A stretch of 64,000 nucleotides of DNA from NCBI RefSeq assembly GCF_024648825.1, contig NZ_JANBBE010000008.1, positions 310,001 to 374,000 on the forward strand, given 5' to 3'. This DNA is from Lentzea californiensis. Its GTDB lineage: Bacteria; Actinomycetota; Actinomycetes; Mycobacteriales; Pseudonocardiaceae. Numbering within the stretch: position 1 is the stretch's first letter; every line of letters starts with the position of its first letter. Under the pieces are notes generated by a model. That model ran no database searches. It was given only the letters and a program-made list of their open reading frames with translations, and was not told the DNA's origin. The position numbers and the translations under genes are program-made. Below, piece by piece: positions 17,489 to 26,484 of this stretch.

Positions 17489-19756
17489 TTGTCAAGCCCC
17501 TCCGATGACCTCCGGCTCGCCGAAATGGAGCCGGAGCAGGAATACGTGGCCATGTTGTACGGCCGGCTCGACGACCTCCGTGAACAGACGTCGAAACGAC
17601 TCGCACAATCGTTGCGACAAACCGGCGGCACGCACCAGATGCGGTCCGAGCGCGACACGTCCGTCGCGATGTACACAGATCAATTGGCCCAGTACAGCGC
17701 GGTCGAGAACGGCCTCGCGTTCGGCCGGCTCGATTTCCACAACGAAGACCGCTTCTACATCGGCCGAATCGGTCTGTTCGACGAGGACAAGGAATACGAG
17801 CCGCTGCTGATGGACTGGCGGGCGCCCGCCGCCAGGCCGTTCTACCTCGCCACCGCCGCCAACCCCGACGGCGTGCGGCGGCGCAGGCACCTGCGGACCC
17901 GCTCGCGCAAGGTGATCGGCCTCGACGACGAGGTGCTCGACATCAACTCGGTCGGCCGCGCGTCCAAGGACAGCCTGACCGGCGAGGCGACGCTGCTCGC
18001 CGCGCTGAACGAGTCGCGCACCGGCCAGATGAGCGACATCGTCGCGACGATCCAGGCCGAGCAGGACAAGATCATCCGGTCCGAGCTCAACGGCGTCGTC
18101 GTCGTGCAGGGCGGACCGGGCACCGGCAAGACCGCGGTGGCCCTGCACCGGGCCGCGTACCTGCTGTACACGCACCGCCGTCAGCTGGCGAAGCGCGGCG
18201 TGCTCGTGGTCGGCCCGAACACGACGTTCCTGCGGTACATCAGCCAGGTCCTCCCCTCGCTGGGCGAGACGGGCGTGCTGCTGTCCACGGTCGGCGAGCT
18301 GTACCCGAACCTGACCGCGACCGGCCGTGAGTCGGCTGCCGCGGCAGCGATCAAGGGCCGTCTCCAGATGGCGGACGCGATCGCCGCGGCGGTGCGCGAC
18401 CGCCAGGAAGCGCCGCCGTCCGTCGAGATCCGCTTCGACAACGACGTGCTGCGCCTGGACCGGCGCGTGATCGCGGAGGCGCGGGGCAGGGCACGCCGCA
18501 CCCGCCGCGCGCACAACGAGGCGCGCCGCACGTTCGCCCGCGAGATCATCTCCTCGCTGTCGGGCATGGTGGCCAACCGCCTCGGCGGGCACCTGCTCGA
18601 CAAGGCGGACATGGACGACATCCGCCGCGAGCTGCGCGAGTCCGACGAGGTCCAGGCGGCGATCTCGTCGCTGTGGCCGGTGCTGACACCGTTCTCGCTG
18701 CTCTCGGAGCTCTACCGGAACCCGAAGCGCCGCGCCCGCGCGATGGCGAAGTTCACCCGCGAAGAGCGCGACCTGCTGCAGCGTTCGAACGACGACTGGA
18801 CTCCGGCGGACGTGCCGTTGCTGGACGAGGCCGCCGAACTGCTCGGCGAGGACGACACGGAGGCCAAGGCCCGCGCCGAACGCCAGCGCCGCCAGGCCGC
18901 CGAGTACGCCCAGGGAGTCCTCGACATCCTCGACCTGGAGGACGACGCGGACCCCGACATCCTGATGGCCTCGGACCTGATGGACGCGTACCGCCTGGCC
19001 GAGCGCCACGGCGTCGACCGCTACGAGACCGCGGCGGAACGCGCCGCGGCCGACCGCACCTGGACGTTCGGCCACATCATCGTGGACGAGGCCCAAGAAC
19101 TGTCGGCGATGGCGTGGCGCACGCTGATGCGCCGCTGCCCCAGCAAGTCCATGACGGTCGTGGGCGACATCGCCCAGACCGGCGACATCGGCGGTGCGAC
19201 CTCATGGGGTTCCGTGCTGTCGCCGTACGTGCAGAACCGTTGGCGCCTCACGGAACTATCGGTCAACTACCGCACGCCGGCCGAGATCATGGAGGTGGCC
19301 GCGGACGTGCTCGCCTCCGTGGACGTCTCCCTGGTGCCGCCGACGTCGGTGCGGGAAACCGGCGTGGCACCTTGGGTCTCCACGGTGTCGTCGTTCTCGT
19401 CCGAGGTGCCCGAGCTGATCGCCCGCGAGGTCGCCGCAGTGGGCGACGGCAAGATCGCGGTGATCGTGCCGGCCGCGCTGCTGCCGTCGGTGGGCTCCTC
19501 GATCGCCGCCGCGGTGCCGGGGTCGTCCGTGGGCAACGAACTGGAGGAGGCGCAGGTCGTGGTGCTCGGCGTGACCGACGCCAAGGGCCTGGAGTTCGAC
19601 GCGGTGGTCGTGGTCGACCCGGACGGCATCCTCGCGGAGTCGCCGCGTGGCGCGTCGGACCTGTACGTCGCGCTGACCCGCGCCACGCAACGGCTCGGCG
19701 TCGTGCACACCGGAACGCTGCCGGACGTGCTGTCCCGGTTGAAGGACATTTCGTAG
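17489..19756 (+). CDS. helD: HelD-like RNA polymerase recycling ATPase (UvrD/Rep-type helicase fold)
   Basis: 755 residues. A long N-terminal coiled-coil arm is followed by a split superfamily I motor: Walker A GGPGTGKTA (about residue 208), HIIVDEAQELS (Walker B), VGDIAQTGDIG, and motifs VNYRTPAEIME and YVALTRATQRL. The insertion between the two halves matches the actinobacterial HelD class, which removes stalled or rifampicin-bound RNA polymerase from DNA. The start is TTG at 17489 with GAGG eight bases upstream; the next possible start (Met13) would lose the conserved beginning of the arm. It is followed by the hairpin at 19769-19800. Confidence 0.88.
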   Translation: MSSPSDDLRLAEMEPEQEYVAMLYGRLDDLREQTSKRLAQSLRQTGGTHQMRSERDTSVAMYTDQLAQYSAVENGLAFGRLDFHNEDRFYIGRIGLFDEDKEYEPLLMDWRAPAARPFYLATAANPDGVRRRRHLRTRSRKVIGLDDEVLDINSVGRASKDSLTGEATLLAALNESRTGQMSDIVATIQAEQDKIIRSELNGVVVVQGGPGTGKTAVALHRAAYLLYTHRRQLAKRGVLVVGPNTTFLRYISQVLPSLGETGVLLSTVGELYPNLTATGRESAAAAAIKGRLQMADAIAAAVRDRQEAPPSVEIRFDNDVLRLDRRVIAEARGRARRTRRAHNEARRTFAREIISSLSGMVANRLGGHLLDKADMDDIRRELRESDEVQAAISSLWPVLTPFSLLSELYRNPKRRARAMAKFTREERDLLQRSNDDWTPADVPLLDEAAELLGEDDTEAKARAERQRRQAAEYAQGVLDILDLEDDADPDILMASDLMDAYRLAERHGVDRYETAAERAAADRTWTFGHIIVDEAQELSAMAWRTLMRRCPSKSMTVVGDIAQTGDIGGATSWGSVLSPYVQNRWRLTELSVNYRTPAEIMEVAADVLASVDVSLVPPTSVRETGVAPWVSTVSSFSSEVPELIAREVAAVGDGKIAVIVPAALLPSVGSSIAAAVPGSSVGNELEEAQVVVLGVTDAKGLEFDAVVVVDPDGILAESPRGASDLYVALTRATQRLGVVHTGTLPDVLSRLKDIS

Positions 19757-19768
19757 CGATCGAGCGGA

Positions 19769-19800
19769 AGCCTGGGTGGCGACGAGGACGCCCCCAGGCT
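19769..19800. terminator. Terminator between helD and crcB
   Basis: AGCCTGGG (19769-19776) pairs with CCCAGGCT (19793-19800), and GGC/GCC continue the stem after one bulged base. It lies between convergent genes. Confidence 0.65.
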
Positions 19801-19813
19801 CACCGCGGCGAAG

Positions 19814-20152
19814 TCAGTGCGCCAGAGCAAGACCGACGGACGCCGCGCCGACCCCGAGCACGACACTGACGACGACGTTCAGCAAGGCGGATCGGTACTT
19901 CTCGGTTTCCAGCAGCTTCACCGTCTCGTAGCTGAACGTCGAGTACGTCGTGAGCCCACCGCAGAACCCGACACCCAGCAACGGCATCCAGGACGTCCCG
20001 ACGACGAACCCGATGAGCAGGCACCCGACGACGTTGACAGTCAAAGTGCCCCACGGGAAGTCCGAGGAGTGCCGCGACTGCACGAACCGGTCGAGCAGAT
20101 AACGGGTCGGCGCGCCGAGAGCGGCTCCGAGGAACACCACCAGCGCGGTCAC
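19814..20152 (-). CDS. crcB: Fluoride channel subunit CrcB/Fluc
   Basis: 112 residues, four membrane helices, with the family motifs GALGAPTRYLLDRF, GTLTVNVVGCLLIG and GFCGGLTTYSTFSYE (the polar track Thr/Ser-Phe that lines the fluoride pore). The GTG at 20152 overlaps the stop of the partner crcB by four bases. Paired short CrcB genes usually form a heterodimer of antiparallel subunits. No fluoride riboswitch is visible upstream; the operon begins with a MarR gene. Confidence 0.92.
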   Translation of the reverse strand: MTALVVFLGAALGAPTRYLLDRFVQSRHSSDFPWGTLTVNVVGCLLIGFVVGTSWMPLLGVGFCGGLTTYSTFSYETVKLLETEKYRSALLNVVVSVVLGVGAASVGLALAH

Positions 20153-20478
20153 CGAGTCACCCGCAACCCGAGAAACGCCGCCCCCACAGCACAAACAGGC
20201 GTGGCCAACAGCGCCCAGGACCAAGACACCGCGTACGACGAGAACGTCGTGAACCCGCCCAGCACCCCGACCCCGAAGAACGCACGCACCAACGGCCGAG
20301 GCACCAGCCCCATCAGCACCCCGATGAGGAACGACCCCAGCACGTTGATGACGAAGAGCCCCCAAGCGCCCGGCACGAACACGGACAGGCCGTAGCGCGC
20401 CACACCCCCGAGCCCGCCGCCCAGTGACACCAGCGAGACGAAGGCGAGAGGCCGGGACTCAGGTCGTGGGCTCGGCAA
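20149..20478 (-). CDS. crcB: Fluoride channel subunit CrcB/Fluc, partner
   Basis: 109 residues with GGLGGVARYGLSVFV, GLFVINVLGSFLIG and GVLGGFTTFSSYA, each matching one of the three CrcB signatures. Its start (20478) overlaps the end of the marR gene by 20 bases and its stop overlaps the next crcB by four, so the three genes form one operon. The two subunits share the fold but differ clearly in sequence, as expected for a heterodimeric Fluc channel. Confidence 0.92.
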   Translation of the reverse strand: MPSPRPESRPLAFVSLVSLGGGLGGVARYGLSVFVPGAWGLFVINVLGSFLIGVLMGLVPRPLVRAFFGVGVLGGFTTFSSYAVSWSWALLATPVCAVGAAFLGLRVTR

Positions 20479-20902
20479 GGTGCTCCACCAGGTGGTCCAG
20501 GGCCTTCAGCGCGCGCACCACGTCCTCGCGTTCGGACGACTCCAGCTTGCCCAGTGCGGCGCCGATCCGCTTCTCGTGTTCGCGCTGCCAGACGAGCAGC
20601 TGTTCGTGTCCACGAGGTGAGACGGATAGCCGCGCTACCCGTCTGTCCTTGGGGTCTCCGCCGCGCACCACGAGGCCCGAGTCGATCAGTTGGGACACCA
20701 GCCCGGACACGGTGTTGGGAGCGAGGCGCAACGCCGCGGCGAGGTCGCCGACCTTCATCGGCGGGCGCTCCGCCAGGGTCTGCAGCAGCTCTACCTGCGC
20801 CATCGGCAGGGATTCCCACGGCCAGTCGGCCCGGATGCTCGTCCGCAACGCCCGGCGCAGGCGAGTGACGACGTCGGTGAGCGTGCGGGCTTCGTCTGAC
20901 AT
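20459..20902 (-). CDS. MarR family regulator
   Basis: 147 residues: the winged helix at about 35-105 (MAQVELLQTLAERPPMKVGD, LAPNTVSGLVSQLIDSGLV, DPKDRRVARLSVSPRG) flanked by dimerisation helices. It is divergent from the MFS gene across 57 bp that contain a 17-bp palindrome over a -10 hexamer, and co-transcribed with the two crcB genes. A local repressor of both units is the simplest reading. Confidence 0.88.
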   Translation of the reverse strand: MSDEARTLTDVVTRLRRALRTSIRADWPWESLPMAQVELLQTLAERPPMKVGDLAAALRLAPNTVSGLVSQLIDSGLVVRGGDPKDRRVARLSVSPRGHEQLLVWQREHEKRIGAALGKLESSEREDVVRALKALDHLVEHLAEPTT

Positions 20903-20938
20903 GCGGAAATCTTACTGAACTCGAGGTAATAGCTCTGT

Positions 20939-20955
20939 GTCAGATATAATCTGAC
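20939..20955. promoter_or_regulatory. 17-bp palindrome containing a TATAAT -10 element
   Basis: GTCAGAT-ATA-ATCTGAC is a perfect palindrome. Bases 20945-20950 read TATAAT, ten bases before the MFS start codon, so transcription would begin at or next to the ATG. A repressor bound here would block the promoter directly; the divergent MarR protein is the obvious candidate. Confidence 0.65.
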
Positions 20956-20959
20956 CACG

Positions 20960-21994
20960 ATGAACTGGTTCGTCACGGAGTCGCCCAGACCGGCGTGGGT
21001 CGCACGCCGGTCGTACGCGCTTTGGCTGGTCATCGCGACGGTCTGCTTCGGTGCGTTCATGGGGCAGCTCGACGCCTCGATCGTCACGCTGGCGTTCCCC
21101 GCGATGAGCGCTCACTTCCAGGCCGATCCGGAGTGGATCTCGCTCAGCTACCTGATCACGCTCGTGGCGCTGCTCGTCCCAATGGGCAGGATCGCGGACC
21201 GGGTCGGGCGCAAGATCGTCTACATCTACGGCTTCGCGTTGTTCACCGGGGCATCTGTCGCGTGCGTGTACGCGCCGGGGTTCGACGCGCTCATCGCGGC
21301 GCGGGTCGCTCAGGCCGTGGGGGCGGCCATGTTGCAGGCGAACAGCGTCGCGCTGGTCATCACGGCGGTGGCGCCGGAGCAGCGGCGCCGGGCGCTCGGG
21401 GTTCAGGCCGCGGCGCAGGCGGCCGGGCTGGCGGCGGGGCCGTTGCTCGGCGGGTACCTCACCGAGAACTTCGGGTGGCAGGCCGTGTTCGCGATCAACG
21501 TGCCGATCGGCGTCGTGGCCATGATCGCCGGCCACTACCTGCTCCCCCGCACGAAGACCGCGCGGGACAAGGGAAAGCCGACGTGGAAGGTGGTGCCCGG
21601 GCTGCTCGGCGTGCTGGTCACCTACGCCGCGTTGTTCGCGCCGATGACGGTGCTGCCGTTCACCATGGAACAACCGTTGGCACAGATAGGACTCACGGTC
21701 GCCGCGTTGCCGCTCGGGTTCGCGATCGCGGCGACGTTGCTGAGCACGCCCGGCGTCAGGACCGGGGCGCTGATCGCCGGCATCGGGCTGATGATGCCCG
21801 TGCCGCAGGTGGTTCAGCTCGTCGTCATGGGCATCGGGCTGGGCATCATCGCGCCGGCCTGCACGAAACGGGTCATGGGTGCGCTGCCGGAAGGTTCGGC
21901 CGGGGTCGGGAGCGGGCTCGTGAACGTCGCACGGGGGCTCGGCACAGCGCTGGGCGTCGCCGTGGCGACGCTGGGCGTTCACACTTTTCAGTGA
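20960..21994 (+). CDS. MFS drug-efflux type transporter (DHA2-like, short)
   Basis: 344 residues with about 11 membrane helices. Motif A is PMGRIADRVGRKIVY between helices 2 and 3; motif C-like AGLAAGPLLGGYLTENFGW is in helix 5, marking a drug:H+ antiporter. DHA2 proteins usually have 14 helices and 450-500 residues, so this one lacks the central and part of the C-terminal helices, although no frameshift is visible. The ATG is ten bases from a TATAAT inside a palindrome, with no ribosome site, so the message is probably leaderless. A GCCGCACGCGTGCGGC palindrome (22034-22049) lies downstream. Confidence 0.82.
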   Translation: MNWFVTESPRPAWVARRSYALWLVIATVCFGAFMGQLDASIVTLAFPAMSAHFQADPEWISLSYLITLVALLVPMGRIADRVGRKIVYIYGFALFTGASVACVYAPGFDALIAARVAQAVGAAMLQANSVALVITAVAPEQRRRALGVQAAAQAAGLAAGPLLGGYLTENFGWQAVFAINVPIGVVAMIAGHYLLPRTKTARDKGKPTWKVVPGLLGVLVTYAALFAPMTVLPFTMEQPLAQIGLTVAALPLGFAIAATLLSTPGVRTGALIAGIGLMMPVPQVVQLVVMGIGLGIIAPACTKRVMGALPEGSAGVGSGLVNVARGLGTALGVAVATLGVHTFQ

Positions 21995-22033
21995 CAGCAG
22001 CGGTTCTGCTGTACCAATCGTCCTCGGACCCCT

Positions 22034-22049
22034 GCCGCACGCGTGCGGC
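22034..22049. terminator. Palindrome after the MFS gene
   Basis: GCCGCACGCGTGCGGC is a perfect 16-bp palindrome 40 bases past the MFS stop and 20 bases before the next start. It may be a terminator or a binding site. Confidence 0.35.
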
Positions 22050-22068
22050 GGCTCAGTAGCCTGGTCGC

Positions 22069-22872
22069 ATGTCTGAACGGGTGAGCTGGGTTCCGGAAGG
22101 CGTCGACACGGGCAAACCGAGCGCCGCGCGTCTTTACGACTACCTGCTCGGGGGAGGGCACAACTTCGCGGCCGACCGGGCTCTCGCGGAGAAGTTCCTG
22201 CAGGCCCAGCCGAACGCCCGCACGATCGCGCGGCTGAACCGCTCGTTCCTGCGCCGGGCCGTGCTGTTCATGGTCGACCGCGGCATCCGCCAGTTCCTCG
22301 ACCTCGGTTCCGGCATCCCGACGGTCGGCAACGTGCACGAGATCGCGCAGAAGGCCGACCCGGAGTCCCGCGTCGTCTACGTGGACTTCGAGGAGGTCGC
22401 GGTCGCGCACAGCCGGCTCATCCTGGAGCACGACCCGAACGCGACGGTCATCCAGGAGGACATGACGAAGCCCGGCGCGGTGCTGCAGGCGACGCGGCAC
22501 AGCGGTCTTCTCGACTTCTCCCAGCCCATCGGCGTGCTCACGGCCGGCGTTTTCCACTTCGTGCCGCCGCAGGCCGACCCGAACGCGATCGTGGCGACGT
22601 ACCGCGACGCCGTGCCCGCCGGTAGCTACCTCGCGGTCTCGCAGTTCACCCAGGACCTGCAGCCCGAGGAGATGGCGGGCGTGGTCGAGGTCATGAAGAA
22701 GAGCCAGAACCCGATGTACCCGCGCACGAAGAGCGAGATCGAGGGGCTCTTCGACGGCTTCGAACTGGTTGAGCCCGGCATCGTGCCGACCCCGTTGTGG
22801 CGACCCGAGGGCGCGAACACCGACGATCCGGACAAGGCGGGCATCTACGCCGCCGTCGGCCGCAAGGTGTGA
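22069..22872 (+). CDS. SAM-dependent methyltransferase, DUF574 type (Methyltransf_19)
   Basis: 267 residues. It begins with the family signature PSAARLYDYLLGGGHNFAADR; the SAM site is FLDLGSGIPTVGNVHE (about residues 78-93), followed by VVYVDFEEVAVAH. This family is strongly expanded in actinobacteria and often encoded next to regulators; its methyl acceptors are unknown. ATG at 22069. The PAS-GGDEF gene starts 45 bp downstream, probably in the same transcript. Confidence 0.88.
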   Translation: MSERVSWVPEGVDTGKPSAARLYDYLLGGGHNFAADRALAEKFLQAQPNARTIARLNRSFLRRAVLFMVDRGIRQFLDLGSGIPTVGNVHEIAQKADPESRVVYVDFEEVAVAHSRLILEHDPNATVIQEDMTKPGAVLQATRHSGLLDFSQPIGVLTAGVFHFVPPQADPNAIVATYRDAVPAGSYLAVSQFTQDLQPEEMAGVVEVMKKSQNPMYPRTKSEIEGLFDGFELVEPGIVPTPLWRPEGANTDDPDKAGIYAAVGRKV

Positions 22873-22917
22873 CGGGCCTGTCGTTGTTGGCCGCACGGCG
22901 GCGAATCCGTACGCTCT

Positions 22918-24897
22918 GTGCACAGGATGGAACTTCCTGAACTCGCCGCCCGCTGGATGCACGCGCTGACGTCGACCGCGTACATCCCGCTGTCCCACGC
23001 CGAAATCAAGCAGGCGCTGCTCGATTCGCTGCGTGAGCTGCCGGGGTCACCTGAATCGGTCGCCAATCGATTGGTGTCACTGCACGCAACCGGGCCGGAC
23101 TCGCTGCGGGCCACGATCGAGGTCCTCTCGCCCGCGTTCGAACTACCCGTGCTGGCCCGGTTGAGCTCCGCGTACGCGCAGGCCATGCGGCTGGACGCGT
23201 TCGACCAGCAGGAGCAGATCAAGGTCGCGATCGTGCGGGCCAAACAGCGGGTCGAGCGCACGCTGCAGGTCAGCCAGGCGCGGTTCCAGGAGGTGTTCGA
23301 CTCCGCCGCGCTGGGCATCGTGATCACCGACCTCACCGGCAGGTGCGTCGAGGCGAACGACACGCTCGCCGAGATCGTGGGCCTCGGCTCGGGTGCCGAC
23401 CTCACCGACCGGGACCTGCGCGACTTCTACCACCCCGACGACCTGGCCGCCCTGGGCGCCTCGTACCGGAAGGTGAGCGAGGGCCACGTCGACAGGTTCC
23501 GCGACCAGCGCAAACTGATCCGCGCGGACGGTGAGCCGGTGTGGGTGCACCTCGTGGTCTCGGTGCTGCGCGACGCGGACGGCCGGCCGACGCACCACGT
23601 GACGATGGTCGACGACATGAGCGAGCTGCACCTGTTGCAGCGCAGCCTCGACCACCAGCTGCTGCACGACTCGCTCACCGGCCTGTCGAACCGCCAGCAC
23701 TTCATCTCCCAGGTCGAACGGCAGCTCGACGGCAAGCCGATCACCCTGTACCACCTGGGTCTGGACGCGTTCTCGGTCGTCAACAACGGCCTGGGCCACG
23801 AGACCGGCGACAAGCTGCTCAAGATCGTCGCGAACCGCCTGGGCGAGCTCGCCGCGGAGAAGAAGGCCGTGCTGGCGCGCATCGGCGGCGACGAGTTCGC
23901 GTTGATGACGGTGTCGGACAACGTCACCTCGACCATCGAGGAGATCCAGGCCGCGCTCGGCGAACCGACCTTCGTGGACGATCACGGCATCGCGCTGTCG
24001 GTGAGCATCGGCGTGGTGGACCGTCCGCCGGCGTTCGCGACCGCGGGCGAACTCATGCGGTGCGCCAACGCCGCGCTGCGCCAGGCGAAGGCACGCGGCA
24101 AGCGGCAGTGGGCGTTGCACGACCCGCACGACGACGCCCGCCGCCGCGGCAAGTACGCGCTGGCCGCGTCCATGCCGGGGGCGTGGGAGCACGGCGAGAT
24201 CGAGATCGTCTACGCGCCGGTGCACGACCTGGAGTCCCAGGAGGTGCTCGGCGCCGTCGCCCGCCTGCACTGGGACGACCTGAGCCACAACGACACGATG
24301 GCGCTGGCCGACTCCACGGGGCTGTCGCTGCCGATCGGCCGCTGGCTGCTGCAGGAAGCGTGCGCTCAAGCCGCGAGATGGGCCGCGGAGTTCGGCGACG
24401 GGGCGCCCACGCTGCACATCGCGCTGGGCGCCTTGCAGTCCCGCGACGAGGACCTGGTGGCCGACGTCAAGCGAGCGCTCGACGAGACCGGGTTCCCGCC
24501 GGAACGGCTGCGGATCGCGCTGGACATCTCGTCGGTGCTGGCCGGCGACGACAACGCCCTGGTACTGCACGACAGCGGCATCGTCACAGCGCTGGACGGG
24601 TTCCGCGGCGGCCACGACGAACTGGCCGTGCTGACCGAGGTGCCGGTCCGCTCGGTGATCACCCGCGCACCCGCGCCCAGCCCGGACTCCCCGCTGTACC
24701 AGGCGATGCGGGCCCTCATTGAAACCGTGCACAGTCTCGGCGTGCGGTTCGGCGTCGACGAGGTGCACACCCTCGAAGACGCCGAGCACTGGCGGCGGGC
24801 CGGCGCGGACGGCGTGATCGGGCTGATGCCCGCCCTGGGCGCCGCCGAGGTCACCGAACTGCTCAAAGCTGCTTCACGGCCGCCAGGAGCTTCGTGA
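22918..24897 (+). CDS. PAS-GGDEF-EAL signalling protein with degenerate EAL domain
   Basis: 659 residues: an N-terminal helical sensor-like region (1-120), PAS (about 125-240), GGDEF (about 245-405, with intact ARIGGDEFALM) and EAL-like (about 410-655). The GGDEF half should make cyclic di-GMP; there is no RxxD inhibitory site at the usual place. In the EAL half the signature EAL is replaced by GAV (VLGAVARLHW, about residue 444), ELTES by ALDIS, and DDFG by DGFR, so metal-binding acids are lost. It probably cannot hydrolyse c-di-GMP and may act as a binding or regulatory module. Start GTG 22918 or ATG 22927. It overlaps pntB by 35 bases tail to tail. Confidence 0.88.
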   Translation: MHRMELPELAARWMHALTSTAYIPLSHAEIKQALLDSLRELPGSPESVANRLVSLHATGPDSLRATIEVLSPAFELPVLARLSSAYAQAMRLDAFDQQEQIKVAIVRAKQRVERTLQVSQARFQEVFDSAALGIVITDLTGRCVEANDTLAEIVGLGSGADLTDRDLRDFYHPDDLAALGASYRKVSEGHVDRFRDQRKLIRADGEPVWVHLVVSVLRDADGRPTHHVTMVDDMSELHLLQRSLDHQLLHDSLTGLSNRQHFISQVERQLDGKPITLYHLGLDAFSVVNNGLGHETGDKLLKIVANRLGELAAEKKAVLARIGGDEFALMTVSDNVTSTIEEIQAALGEPTFVDDHGIALSVSIGVVDRPPAFATAGELMRCANAALRQAKARGKRQWALHDPHDDARRRGKYALAASMPGAWEHGEIEIVYAPVHDLESQEVLGAVARLHWDDLSHNDTMALADSTGLSLPIGRWLLQEACAQAARWAAEFGDGAPTLHIALGALQSRDEDLVADVKRALDETGFPPERLRIALDISSVLAGDDNALVLHDSGIVTALDGFRGGHDELAVLTEVPVRSVITRAPAPSPDSPLYQAMRALIETVHSLGVRFGVDEVHTLEDAEHWRRAGADGVIGLMPALGAAEVTELLKAASRPPGAS

Positions 24898-26221
24898 GCG
24901 AGTCCTTCGCGTCGCCGAACAACAACGTCGTCTTCGGGTTGTACAGCAGCTCGTTGTCCACGCCCGCGAACCCCGGCCGCATCGACCGCTTCATGAACAC
25001 CACGGACTTCGCGCGGTCCACGTCGAAGATCGGCATGCCGTAGATCGGGCTGGACGGCTCGTCCCGCGCACCCGGATTCACCACGTCGTTGGCCCCGACG
25101 ACCACGGCCACGTCGACCGACGTGATGCCGGGGTTGACGTCGTCGAGCTCCTTGAGCTGCTCGTACGGCACGTCCGCCTCGGCCAGCAACACATTCATGT
25201 GCCCCGGCATACGCCCCGCCACGGGATGGATCCCGTACGCCACGGACACCCCACGCCGTTCGAGCTGCGCCACGAGCTCACGCACCGCGTGCTGCGCCTG
25301 CGCGACGGCGAGCCCGTAACCCGGCACGACGACCACGTTGTTCGCGTACCCCAGCAGGATCGCGACGTCCTCGACCGTGCCCGACTTGACCGTGCGCTGC
25401 TCTTCTCCCTGCGCGACAACGGTCTTCGCCTTGAACGCGCCGAACAGGATGTTCGCGAGCGACCGCCCCATCGCCTGCGCCATCAGCCGGGTCAGGATGG
25501 TGCCGGACGCGCCGACGAGCGTGCCGGCGACGATCAGCAGCGTGTTCGCCAGCACGTAACCGGACGCGGCGACCGCGAGACCGGTGAACGCGTTGAGCAA
25601 CGAGATCGCGATCGGCACGTCCGCACCACCGACCGGCAGCACGAACAGCACACCGAGCGCCAGACCGACGACCGCCAGCAGCCACAGCAGGAACCCGTTC
25701 GGCACCGCAATCGTCAACGCGCACAGGGCGATCGACGACGCGGCGGCCGCGATCGCGAGCTGCTGGCCGGCGGGCAACAGCACCGGGCGGGTCGTCATCA
25801 GTTCCTGCAGCTTCAGGAACGTGACCACCGAACCGGAGAAGCTCACCGAGCCGATCAGCACCGTCAGCACGGTCGCGAGCCGGAACAGGACAGTCGAGTC
25901 CGGCACCGCGAAGAACTCGGCCAGCGCCACCAGGGCCGCCGCCGCGCCGCCGACCCCGTTGAACAGCGCCACCATCTGCGGGATGGCCGTCATCTTCACC
26001 GACCGCGCGGCCGGGATGCCGACCACGACACCGAGCGCGACGGCGATCAGGATCCACAGTCCGTTGTGGACCACGCCGTGGACGTACGCGGTGACGACGG
26101 CGACCAGCATGCCGAACGCGCCGATGAAGTTGCCGTAGCGCGCGTACTTGGGCGAGCTCAGGCCTTTCAGCGCCAGGACGAAGCACACCGACGCGACGAG
26201 GTACATCAGCTGGACCGTCAT
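24863..26221 (-). CDS. pntB: NAD(P) transhydrogenase beta subunit
   Basis: 452 residues: about nine membrane helices (domain II), then the NADP-binding domain III with GYGLAVAQAQHAV (dinucleotide fold) and VVVGANDVVNPGA. It completes the proton-translocating enzyme that moves hydride between NADH and NADP+ at the membrane, mainly to supply NADPH. The start at 26221 overlaps the pntAb stop by four bases. Confidence 0.95.
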   Translation of the reverse strand: MTVQLMYLVASVCFVLALKGLSSPKYARYGNFIGAFGMLVAVVTAYVHGVVHNGLWILIAVALGVVVGIPAARSVKMTAIPQMVALFNGVGGAAAALVALAEFFAVPDSTVLFRLATVLTVLIGSVSFSGSVVTFLKLQELMTTRPVLLPAGQQLAIAAAASSIALCALTIAVPNGFLLWLLAVVGLALGVLFVLPVGGADVPIAISLLNAFTGLAVAASGYVLANTLLIVAGTLVGASGTILTRLMAQAMGRSLANILFGAFKAKTVVAQGEEQRTVKSGTVEDVAILLGYANNVVVVPGYGLAVAQAQHAVRELVAQLERRGVSVAYGIHPVAGRMPGHMNVLLAEADVPYEQLKELDDVNPGITSVDVAVVVGANDVVNPGARDEPSSPIYGMPIFDVDRAKSVVFMKRSMRPGFAGVDNELLYNPKTTLLFGDAKDSLTKLLAAVKQL

Positions 26222-26484
26222 CGCTTGAACATCTCCAGCATCCGGTCGGTCACCACGAACCCGCCGACGACGTTGACCGTGGCCAGGAAGACCGCGACCA
26301 GCCCCAGAACCAGCTCCAGGGTGCTCTCGGCGGACCCGGTGATCAGGATCGCGCCGACGAGGATCACCCCGTGGATGGCGTTCGCACCGGACATCAGAGG
26401 TGTGTGCAGGATCGTGGACACCTTCGAGACCACCTCGAAGCCCACGAAGACGGCCAGCACGAAGATCGTCAGCAGGTCGATCAC
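26218..26484 (-). CDS. pntAb: NAD(P) transhydrogenase alpha subunit, membrane part
   Basis: 88 residues, three membrane helices, with the conserved KVSTILHTPLMSGANAIHG. This is the split form of the alpha subunit, as in Rhodospirillum and many actinobacteria, where the soluble and membrane parts are separate proteins. It overlaps both neighbours by four bases (ATGA), giving coupled translation of all three subunits. Confidence 0.93.
   Translation of the reverse strand: MIDLLTIFVLAVFVGFEVVSKVSTILHTPLMSGANAIHGVILVGAILITGSAESTLELVLGLVAVFLATVNVVGGFVVTDRMLEMFKR

Noticed and set aside
20903..20959. Fluoride riboswitch upstream of crcB
   Set aside because: crcB is preceded by the marR coding sequence with overlap. 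No conserved fluoride aptamer is visible in the 57-bp leader region.
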